A program made the translations under genes and the position numbers. The notes under the pieces are model-generated. The model was not told where the DNA came from. It saw nothing but the letters and a program-made list of their open reading frames with translations, and searched no databases. Shown here one piece after another: positions 1-5,266 of a stretch of 7,590 nt of DNA. Position 1 is the first letter of the stretch; each line of letters begins with the position of its first letter. The stretch is from Mariprofundaceae bacterium (GTDB lineage: Bacteria > Pseudomonadota > Zetaproteobacteria > Mariprofundales > Mariprofundaceae): the NCBI GenBank assembly GCA_030950865.1, contig JAUZQR010000403.1:1-7590 (forward strand), written 5' to 3'.

Positions 1-17
1 ACGGTACCTAAACTATA

Positions 18-881
18 ATGCGTTTATCCAATATTCTTTCCAATGCGGACAAGCCGCTCATCTCATGTGAATTCTTTCCTCCTAAGACGGATAAAGGTGA
101 AGAAAATCTATGGAGGTGCTTGCATGAGCTTCAGACAATAAACCCTGCTTATGTTTCAGTCACCTATGGGGCAGGTGGTACAACCCAAGAGCGTACCAAG
201 CGCATTGTTTTGGGCATTAAAGAGAAAACAGGCTTGTCACCTGTAGCACATTTGACCTGTGTTGGCTCAACATCGCAGCAGTTGGGTGAGTTGTTGGATG
301 AATATGCTCAAGCTGGTATTGAAAATATCTTGGCTTTGCGCGGTGATGCACCCGAAGGTCAGGATGGTTTTGAAGCAACTACTGGTGGTTTTTCCTATGC
401 GACTGATTTGATTGATTTTGTGCATGAGCGTGGTGATTTTTCGATTGCATGTGCGACCTATCCAGAAGGACACCCTGAATCGAAGGGTGGTGTTGCGGAT
501 GATATTCGTTATTTGAAAATGAAGCAGGATAATGGCGCGGTATGCGCGGTAACCCAATACTTCTTCGATAATGATACATTCTTTCGCTTTCGTGATGCGG
601 CAAGCAAAGCTGGTGTTACGATACCATTGATTCCAGGTATGATGCCCATTTTGAATTATGAGCAAATTGTACGTTTTTCAGCCATGTGTGGCGCTTCGGT
701 TCCTGCTTTTATGCATGAGAAAATGCAGCCTATTCAAAGTGATTTGGATGCTGTGAAAGCTTTGGGTATTGAGTTGGCAACCAAACAATGCCAAGCTTTG
801 ATTGCCGATAATGTCGCTGGATTACACTTTTATACCTTGAATAAATCTGAAGCGACGATTGCAATTGCCAAAGAGTTGTGA
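18..881 (+). CDS. metF: 5,10-methylenetetrahydrofolate reductase
   Basis: MetF reduces 5,10-methylene-THF to 5-methyl-THF, using FAD and NAD(P)H in the cytoplasm; the product is the methyl donor for methionine synthase. The 287-residue protein has the usual length of the bacterial single-domain (TIM-barrel) enzyme. Visible family motifs, in order: CEFFPPKT with the catalytic-type Glu at residue 18; SVTYGAGG (47-54); HLTCVG (78-83); ILALRGD with Asp110, which lies where E. coli Asp120 contacts FAD; YPEGHPES (148-155); the TQYFF segment with Gln180 (folate-binding region); PLIPGMMPI (203-211); and LHFYTLN near the end. The ATG is part of a TAATG overlap, so an upstream gene ending at 18 could be translationally coupled, but only 17 bases precede it and no Shine-Dalgarno sequence is evident. 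A separate strong promoter follows the gene, so it probably is not co-regulated with rpsF. Identity is near certain; the exact start is well supported because the motif spacing fits. Confidence 0.96.
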   Translation: MRLSNILSNADKPLISCEFFPPKTDKGEENLWRCLHELQTINPAYVSVTYGAGGTTQERTKRIVLGIKEKTGLSPVAHLTCVGSTSQQLGELLDEYAQAGIENILALRGDAPEGQDGFEATTGGFSYATDLIDFVHERGDFSIACATYPEGHPESKGGVADDIRYLKMKQDNGAVCAVTQYFFDNDTFFRFRDAASKAGVTIPLIPGMMPILNYEQIVRFSAMCGASVPAFMHEKMQPIQSDLDAVKALGIELATKQCQALIADNVAGLHFYTLNKSEATIAIAKEL

Positions 882-900
882 GTTTATTTATGAGAAGTTT

Positions 901-929
901 TTGACAAGCTGTAATGCGGTGCTTATAGT
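901..929 (+). promoter_or_regulatory. Sigma70-type promoter for the rpsF operon
   Basis: A perfect -35 box TTGACA (901-906) is followed after 17 bases by TATAGT (924-929), a five-of-six match to the -10 consensus. The stretch 882-900 upstream is A/T-rich and could act as an UP-like element. The bases just after the -10 box (930-936, GCCGCGC) are G/C-rich, a discriminator type known from stringently controlled ribosomal promoters; that regulatory reading is inference. Transcription would start near 936, giving an rpsF leader of about 95 nt. This is the strongest promoter match I found in the window. Confidence 0.82.
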
Positions 930-935
930 GCCGCG

Positions 936-1030
936 CTCTTTGCTGCTATTGCAAAGAAACTATAAAGAACATACCTAGCTCTGGAAGCGCAAACATCCAG
1001 GGCGTACTTAAGGTACACCGAGAGGGCGCC
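936..1030 (+). promoter_or_regulatory. Structured rpsF leader, candidate S6:S18-binding autoregulatory RNA
   Basis: The inferred 5' untranslated region holds three possible helices. Hairpin A pairs 937-943 with 951-957 (TCTTTGC/GCAAAGA). Hairpin B pairs 978-984 with 997-1003 (GCTCTGG/CCAGGGC, one G-U pair, 12-nt loop). Element C has a lower stem 1001-1004/1027-1030 (GGCG/CGCC) and an upper stem 1005-1007/1013-1015, leaving CACCG (1016-1020) and the purine-rich GAGAGGG in a 3' bulge directly before the GTG start. rpsF leaders of many bacteria carry an RNA motif with a CACCG bulge bound by the S6:S18 complex, and element C has that look. B and the lower stem of C share bases 1001-1003, so they cannot both form fully. 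The helices are read from the sequence; the S6:S18 assignment is inference from motif and position. Confidence 0.6.
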
Positions 1031-1552
1031 GTGTATTACGAAACTATTTTTATCGTGAATCCTGATGTTTCACAGGAAAACACTGAAGAATTAACCAATG
1101 CTTTGGTTGAACGTGTTGAGAAGGCCGCTGGCCGTATTGTGAAACGCGAATATTGGGGCTCACGTCCATTGGCATACAGCATTGCCAAACGCAAACGTGG
1201 ACATTATGTATTGTTGGTCACCGATGGTGAACCAGCTGCAATCCAAGCTTTGGAAGCTGCTATTCGCCTTGAAGAGCGCGTTATGCGCTTCTTAACTACC
1301 CGTTTGACTGAACTTTCAGATGCGCCATCACCATTGATGCGTCGTAAGTCTACTCCTGCTGAAGAAGCTGCATCAACAGATGAGACTGCTACAGAAGCGA
1401 AGCCTGAAGAAAGCAAATCAGAAGAAAAAGTAGAAGCTAAAACTGAAGCTGAAGCTAAAACCAAAACGACAGCCAAAACGAAAAAAACCGTAAAGGCGAA
1501 AGTAGAAGAGAAAACTGAAGCTGCTGCAAGCAGTGAAGAAGCTTCTGCCTAA
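1031..1552 (+). CDS. rpsF: 30S ribosomal protein S6 with long low-complexity C-terminal tail
   Basis: S6 sits on the platform of the 30S subunit as a heterodimer with S18. Residues 1-96 form the full S6 fold: MYYETIFIVNPD start, the EYWGSRPLAYSIAKRKRGHYVLL block (40-62) and the RLEERVMRFLTTRL helix/strand (79-92). The start is GTG, and the family's characteristic first residues follow it at once, which fixes it; the only Shine-Dalgarno-like stretch is GAGGG at 1022-1026, very close to the start. Residues about 98-173 are a low-complexity tail rich in Glu, Lys, Ala and Thr with EAKTEAEAK-like units, so the protein has 173 residues against about 95-135 in most bacteria. The E. coli protein ends in a short tail extended by added glutamates; this tail is genetically encoded and much longer. 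The 3' end overlaps the next gene by 20 bases. Confidence 0.95.
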   Translation: MYYETIFIVNPDVSQENTEELTNALVERVEKAAGRIVKREYWGSRPLAYSIAKRKRGHYVLLVTDGEPAAIQALEAAIRLEERVMRFLTTRLTELSDAPSPLMRRKSTPAEEAASTDETATEAKPEESKSEEKVEAKTEAEAKTKTTAKTKKTVKAKVEEKTEAAASSEEASA

Positions 1553-1865
1553 AGACGATCATCTGGTTCGGCTGCAAGGTCGAGTCGATGATATTCATCA
1601 ACGTTGGACCCCAGACGGAAGTTTGGCAGTGGTTGCTTCGTTGGTGATTCATAGACCGCATTTGGGCGCACAGCGTGCCAATGTTGTCGATGAACAACCT
1701 ATGCCGTTGCGTGCTGTGGGTGATATGGCTGAGAAGTTGGCGAAATGCCAAGGTCAGGATATTACCGTTGAAGGCACACTTCGTCGTCGTTATTACAGCC
1801 GAGATGGCGAGCAACGATGGGGACAGGTTGAAATATGGGTAGATGTTTGCAGCCCGAAAATTTGA
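1533..1865 (+). CDS. priB: PriB-like primosomal replication protein N (single-domain OB fold)
   Basis: The 110-residue product looks like a small single-stranded-DNA-binding OB-fold protein. [18 protein letters not shown] (12-29), the VASLVIHRP strand (34-42), and [29 protein letters not shown] (76-104) follow the SSB/PriB strand pattern, with a basic, aromatic-rich region (RRRYYSR) suited to DNA contact. Its place between rpsF and rpsR is the classical position of priB in beta- and gammaproteobacteria, where PriB helps PriA reload DnaB at stalled forks. The GTG at 1533 lies inside the end of rpsF (20-base overlap in another frame) without a clear Shine-Dalgarno sequence. No other ATG, GTG or TTG in frame lies before the fold, and the frame is closed by TAG at 1503, so this start, with translational coupling to rpsF, is most plausible. 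Similarity to E. coli PriB is weak by eye; a generic short SSB-like paralogue is the alternative. Confidence 0.8.
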   Translation: MKKLLPKDDHLVRLQGRVDDIHQRWTPDGSLAVVASLVIHRPHLGAQRANVVDEQPMPLRAVGDMAEKLAKCQGQDITVEGTLRRRYYSRDGEQRWGQVEIWVDVCSPKI

Positions 1866-1871
1866 AATCTC

Positions 1872-1876
1872 AGGAG
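1872..1876 (+). promoter_or_regulatory. Ribosome binding site choosing the rpsR start
   Basis: AGGAG lies 8 bases before the ATG at 1885 but only 2 bases before the in-frame ATG at 1879, and downstream of the in-frame ATG at 1843 that lies inside the priB-like gene. The spacing selects 1885. Confidence 0.8.
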
Positions 1877-1884
1877 AGATGAAG

Positions 1885-2253
1885 ATGAGTGAAGAAGTAA
1901 AAACAACTGAAACTAAAACTGCTGCTCCAGCAGCTACGGCACCAGCAGCAACAACAGATCGTCCTGCACGCCCTGCGCGTCCAGCTTCTGGCGATCGTCG
2001 TCCTGCGCGTCGTCCAGCTGGTGGTGGTCGTTTTCAACGTCGTCGTAAATTTTGTAAGTTTTGTGCAGATAAGAGCATGAACATTGATCATAAAGATCCT
2101 GTATTGTTGGGTCAGTTCATTACTGAGCGTTACAAGATTTTGCCATCACGTGTGACTGGTACATGTGCAAAACATCAACGTAGCCTAACTACCGCCATTA
2201 AACGTGCGCGTGTATTGGCGTTGTTGTCGTTTACACCATTGCATCACGACTAA
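1885..2253 (+). CDS. rpsR: 30S ribosomal protein S18, zinc-ligand form with Arg/Pro/Ala-rich N-terminal extension
   Basis: S18 binds 16S rRNA on the 30S platform together with S6. The S18 core is residues about 50-122: [11 protein letters not shown], the ID-KDP-LL segment, [16 protein letters not shown] and the [13 protein letters not shown] end. Cys57, Cys60, Cys94 and His97 form CxxC...CxxH, the zinc-ribbon ('C+') pattern known in some S18 proteins and largely lost in E. coli S18. The family core is about 75 residues; this protein has 122 because of an N-terminal extension of about 50 residues, with an Ala/Thr-rich acidic start followed by RPARPARP and RRPARRP repeats. A strong ribosome binding site chooses the start. 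It lies 19 bases after the priB-like gene. The following gap contains a hairpin that may mask the next gene's ribosome binding site. Confidence 0.95.
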   Translation: MSEEVKTTETKTAAPAATAPAATTDRPARPARPASGDRRPARRPAGGGRFQRRRKFCKFCADKSMNIDHKDPVLLGQFITERYKILPSRVTGTCAKHQRSLTTAIKRARVLALLSFTPLHHD

Positions 2254-2262
2254 GTTGCTTTA

Positions 2263-2297
2263 CATCTTAACATTCACACACAGGTATTGTTAGGATG
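2263..2297 (+). promoter_or_regulatory. Hairpin overlapping the ribosome binding site of the DUF2232 gene
   Basis: CATCTTAACA (2263-2272) pairs with TGTTAGGATG (2288-2297), giving ten consecutive pairs with one G-U and a 15-nt loop. The 3' arm contains the AGGA (2292-2295) that serves the ATG at 2303. It has no U-tract, so it does not look like a terminator. Lowering translation of the membrane-protein gene relative to the ribosomal genes around it is a reasonable inference, not shown. Confidence 0.5.
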
Positions 2298-2302
2298 ATG
2301 CT

Positions 2303-3307
2303 ATGATAGAAGAACCACGTTCTTTATCACCTATCGCCAGTTTTATACTGACGAAGCACTTGGCATGTGCAGCATTGGCATTGGTTTTGTTGAGCGCGAT
2401 GGTGTGGTTACCCATGCTATTTGCCTCCATCCCGATATTGGCATTGTTGTTCAGCTTTGTTGCGGTGGCATTGCATATGTTGACACCCGCATTGTTTGCG
2501 CTGATTTTTATGGGTGGTGGCATGCGTTATACCCTACAAGTGAGTGGTTTGGTGGCATTTGCAGTCATAGCATTTAGTGGTTTTAATGTGTTGTTGGGAT
2601 TAATGGTTGGTTTGTTTTACTGTGTTTTACCTGCTTTGGCAGCGAATAGTTTAAGGCTGATGGGTGGCGTAAGTCGTAGTGCTTCACAACTGGCTTTGGG
2701 TATGTTTGTTGCGGTGATGGTCGCATTATTGATGGGCAGCCAATCGCAGGATTTGAGCTTACAGGGTCTTGTCGACCAGTTGTTGGCTCCGATGTTTGAA
2801 GCGGTGCAGAATGGTAGTGTGCAAGCTGGGGCAAATCAGCTTGATGAAAAGGCTTTGCAGCAGACACAGGTTTTATTGAGTTGGATTATGCCGGGTTTGA
2901 TGGCATTTAGTTTGTGGATGGTGTGGTGGTCGAACGTATTGTTAGCACGAAAAGTGGCGATGCGTTATGGGTTTTACACTGGTGATACTGGAACGTTATT
3001 GTCATTACGTTTTGGTAAACCAATAGCTTATGCATTGATGTTGAGCCTTATTTTGGCAAATATTGATGCGGGTTCTGTACAATATATAGCGGTTAGCTTG
3101 GCATTGATGCTGGCTGGAGCGCTGTCTGTACAGGGTATTGCGGTAGCGCATGTGTGGTTAAAAGCACGTGGTATGCAAATGGCTATCGCGATGATGTATG
3201 TGTTGTTGTTTATATGGTTCATGATGGTGATTCCATTCATTATCTTGGGCATGTTGGATATTTGGTTTGATTATCGTCGGAATAAGAATCCGACACTTGG
3301 AGGATAG
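2303..3307 (+). CDS. DUF2232 (YybS-like) multi-pass inner-membrane protein
   Basis: The 334-residue protein is very hydrophobic, with about eight to nine likely membrane helices (roughly 20-38, 41-58, 60-72, 81-113, 131-146, 192-214, 240-257, 260-283 and 295-318). A more polar stretch lies at about 147-190, where QSQDLSLQGLVDQLL and a Gln-rich segment could form a loop or amphipathic helix. The C-terminal LGMLDIWFDYRR motif is typical of DUF2232. In Bacillus the relative YybS lies near rplI and the replicative helicase gene, and here too the gene directly precedes rplI, so the neighbourhood is conserved across distant phyla. The molecular function is unknown; a transport or membrane-scaffold role would be a guess. 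The ATG at 2303 has AGGA 7 bases upstream. The last codons (GGA GGA TAG) form the ribosome binding site of rplI, so the two genes are tightly coupled. Confidence 0.85.
   Translation: MIEEPRSLSPIASFILTKHLACAALALVLLSAMVWLPMLFASIPILALLFSFVAVALHMLTPALFALIFMGGGMRYTLQVSGLVAFAVIAFSGFNVLLGLMVGLFYCVLPALAANSLRLMGGVSRSASQLALGMFVAVMVALLMGSQSQDLSLQGLVDQLLAPMFEAVQNGSVQAGANQLDEKALQQTQVLLSWIMPGLMAFSLWMVWWSNVLLARKVAMRYGFYTGDTGTLLSLRFGKPIAYALMLSLILANIDAGSVQYIAVSLALMLAGALSVQGIAVAHVWLKARGMQMAIAMMYVLLFIWFMMVIPFIILGMLDIWFDYRRNKNPTLGG
3299..3304 (+). promoter_or_regulatory. Ribosome binding site choosing the rplI start
   Basis: GGAGGA, formed by the last two sense codons of the DUF2232 gene, lies 5 bases before ATG 3310 but only 2 before the in-frame GTG at 3307. 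The L9 family also begins MQ-ILL, so the ATG is chosen. Confidence 0.85.
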
Positions 3308-3309
3308 TG

Positions 3310-3759
3310 ATGCAGTTGATTCTATTGGAACGTGTTGATGGTCTAGGAAATGTTGGTGATGAAGTAAATGTGAAGCCTGGTTATGGCCGCAACTTCTTAT
3401 TACCACAGGAAAAGGCTATTGTTGCCAATGATGGCAACCGTAAAGTTTTTGAACGTCGCCGTACGGTGCTTGAAGCCAAGCATCAAGATGAATTGGGCAA
3501 AGCTCAAGTGACAGCTACGAAGTTGGCAGAGCTTGAATTGTCTGTGATTCGTGCAACATCGGATGGCAAAAGCCTATATGGCTCTGTAACAAGTAATGAC
3601 TTGGCTGGTCTGATGGCCGATGCGGGTTATGACGTTGCACGCCGCTTTATCTTGTTAGATGAGCAAATTAAGACAGTTGGCGAACATGTGTTCCGTGTTC
3701 GTTTGCATCCAGATGTTACGGCTAGCCTGTCAATTAAGGTCGAAGCTGAAAGCCTGTAA
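3310..3759 (+). CDS. rplI: 50S ribosomal protein L9
   Basis: L9 binds 23S rRNA near the base of the L1 stalk and reaches over neighbouring ribosomes; it helps keep reading frame in bacteria. The 149 residues equal the E. coli length. The N-terminal domain shows MQLILLERVDGLGNVGDEV and the VKPGYGRNFLLP signature (21-32), here followed by QEKA where many relatives have QGKA. A charged helix (about 45-75, FERRRTVLEAKHQDELGKAQ) links it to the C-terminal domain (about 76-149) with DGKSLYGSVTSNDLA and GEHVFRVRLHPDV. Its translation is probably coupled to the preceding membrane gene, because the ribosome binding site lies in that gene's last codons. The segment after it carries a large inverted repeat before dnaB. 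Confidence 0.97.
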   Translation: MQLILLERVDGLGNVGDEVNVKPGYGRNFLLPQEKAIVANDGNRKVFERRRTVLEAKHQDELGKAQVTATKLAELELSVIRATSDGKSLYGSVTSNDLAGLMADAGYDVARRFILLDEQIKTVGEHVFRVRLHPDVTASLSIKVEAESL

Positions 3760-3776
3760 GCTTATATGAGCTTGTA

Positions 3777-3842
3777 TATGCGCATGGACTCTTTTAAGAC
3801 TGTGACATGTTTTATAGCAGTATTAGAAGAGTCCTGCGCGTA
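3777..3842 (+). repeat. Long imperfect inverted repeat between rplI and dnaB
   Basis: Left arm 3777-3784 plus 3786-3797 (TATGCGCA, bulged T, GGACTCTTTTAA) pairs with right arm 3823-3842 (TTAGAAGAGTCC, TGCGCGTA). That is 20 pairs, two of them G-U, with a single bulged base and a 25-nt loop. No T-run follows the right arm (TGATTTAACC), so it is not a standard intrinsic terminator. It could be an mRNA processing or stabilising hairpin dividing the ribosomal part of the operon from dnaB, a DNA-level operator, or an attenuator; the sequence does not decide. The rest of the 127-base spacer holds only weak -10-like sequences (TATGAT 3841-3846, TATATT 3866-3871) without good -35 partners. Confidence 0.7.
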
Positions 3843-3886
3843 TGATTTAACCGTGAGTACCCCAATATATTTGAGTAATCCATCCC

Positions 3887-5266
3887 GTGGATTATAACGC
3901 CGCGCATTCAGAGTCTACCTTGCGCGAGAGGATTCCTCCCCATTCATCGGATGCGGAATGTGCCGTGTTGGGTGGCGTTATGTTGGACCCTGAATCGTTT
4001 GAACGTCTTGAAGGCATGCTTCTTTCTGAACATTTTTATATCGAAGCGAATCGTAGAATTTTTGCCTGCATAGAAGATCTTGTAAAGCGTCATCGTCCGA
4101 TTGATGCCCTGACCATTAAAGATCAAATGGCCAGTAATAATGATTTAGATACCTGTGGTGGTGAAGAGTATTTGGGTAAGTTGGTAACATCTGTGCCAAC
4201 GGCTTCAAATGTTCGTTATTATGCCCAAATTGTGCGTGAGCGTGCGGTATTGCGGCAATTGCTTTCTGTATGCAGTGGTGTCTCGCAAGATGTGTATGAA
4301 GATACTGCACGTGAAGTTGGTGATCACCTTGATCAAGCTGAAACGCGGGTTTTAAACGTTGCAGAAGCCTTTAATCAATCGCGCCCAACCTTTAGTAAAA
4401 TCGGCAGCCTTATGGCCGAGGCCTATAATGAACTGCAAGATCGTTATAAAAATCAGCAGGCTGTTACAGGGGTTGCGACAGGTTTTAAAGACCTTGATGA
4501 ACTGACCGCAGGCATGCAGCGAGGTGATTTAATTGTTGTTGCTGGCCGTCCTTCGATGGGTAAAACATCGTTTTCCATGAATTTGGCGCAAAATGCAGCA
4601 ATTCGCTCCAATGAACCACAGGTTGCAGCTATTTTCTCTTTGGAAATGGGCGCAGAGCAGATTGCTATGCGTATGTTGGCTGTGGAAGCGCGTGTGGATA
4701 TGGGCAATTTGCGCACAGGGCGTTTTTCGGCAGATGATTGGCGTAAGCTAGCAACAGCCAGTGGATCGTTGGCAGAAGCTGAAATCTTTATTGATGATAC
4801 GCCTGCTATTTCTGTTTTAGATATTCGAGCCAAATGTCGTCGTTTAAAGCGTGATTCCAAACGCTTGGATTTGATTTTAATCGACTATTTACAGTTGATG
4901 TCTGGTCGTCCTGGCGCAGACCGTCGGGATCAAGAAATATCTGAAATTACCCGCTCATTAAAAAGCTTGGCGAAAGAGTTGGATGTGCCTGTGATTGTAT
5001 TATCACAGTTGAACCGCTCCGTTGAAGGGCGCGCTGATAAACGCCCCATGATGTCTGATTTGCGGGAATCAGGCGCGATTGAGCAAGATGCCGATATTAT
5101 TATGTTTCTATACCGTGATGAGGTTTATAATAAAAAGCCTGAAAATGAGGGTTTGGCAGAGTTGATTATTGCCAAGCAACGTAACGGTGCCATTGGCACG
5201 GTGAATTTAACCTTCTTGGCAAAATATACCCGTTTTGAAGATAGGGCAAAAGGCGAAACGTTTTAA
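3887..5266 (+). CDS. dnaB: Replicative DNA helicase DnaB
   Basis: DnaB is the hexameric 5'-3' helicase that unwinds the fork and recruits primase. The 459-residue protein has the N-terminal helical domain (about 15-120, opening with RIPPHSSDAECAVLGGVMLD), a linker (about 160-195) and the RecA-like ATPase domain. Visible motifs: Walker A GRPSMGKT (220-227, Lys226), FSLEM with the catalytic-type Glu253, Walker B LILIDYLQL (Asp333), VLSQLNRSVEGRADKRP (371-387), DLRESGAIEQDADIIMFLYRDE (391-412) and the arginine-finger segment KQRNG (Arg432). No intein interrupts the common insertion sites. The start is GTG at 3887: an in-frame TGA lies at 3872 and no other ATG, GTG or TTG stands between. No real Shine-Dalgarno sequence precedes it. 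It follows rplI in the same direction, as in many bacteria. Its stop overlaps that of the converging TAXI gene. Length and motifs are those of an intact chromosomal helicase, not a phage type. Confidence 0.97.
   Translation: MDYNAAHSESTLRERIPPHSSDAECAVLGGVMLDPESFERLEGMLLSEHFYIEANRRIFACIEDLVKRHRPIDALTIKDQMASNNDLDTCGGEEYLGKLVTSVPTASNVRYYAQIVRERAVLRQLLSVCSGVSQDVYEDTAREVGDHLDQAETRVLNVAEAFNQSRPTFSKIGSLMAEAYNELQDRYKNQQAVTGVATGFKDLDELTAGMQRGDLIVVAGRPSMGKTSFSMNLAQNAAIRSNEPQVAAIFSLEMGAEQIAMRMLAVEARVDMGNLRTGRFSADDWRKLATASGSLAEAEIFIDDTPAISVLDIRAKCRRLKRDSKRLDLILIDYLQLMSGRPGADRRDQEISEITRSLKSLAKELDVPVIVLSQLNRSVEGRADKRPMMSDLRESGAIEQDADIIMFLYRDEVYNKKPENEGLAELIIAKQRNGAIGTVNLTFLAKYTRFEDRAKGETF

Noticed and set aside
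1..18. Possible last codons of an upstream gene (ending TVPKL and TAA at 16-18), overlapping the metF ATG as TAATG.
   Set aside because: Five codons are too few to identify a gene or prove the frame; kept only as a note under metF.
267..665. Minus-strand reading frames inside metF, and similar opposite-strand frames in dnaB, the DUF2232 gene and hemW.
   Set aside because: They lie wholly inside well-supported genes, show no family motifs and have no ribosome binding site; they are shadows.
1481..1487. Run of seven A in the rpsF tail, a possible slippage site that might fuse S6 to the priB-like frame.
   Set aside because: The priB frame is closed by TAG at 1503, between the run and the priB start, so slippage here cannot make a fusion.
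1843..1884. Longer S18 form beginning at the in-frame ATG 1843.
   Set aside because: It would lie inside the priB-like gene; AGGAG at 1872-1876 gives proper spacing only for ATG 1885.
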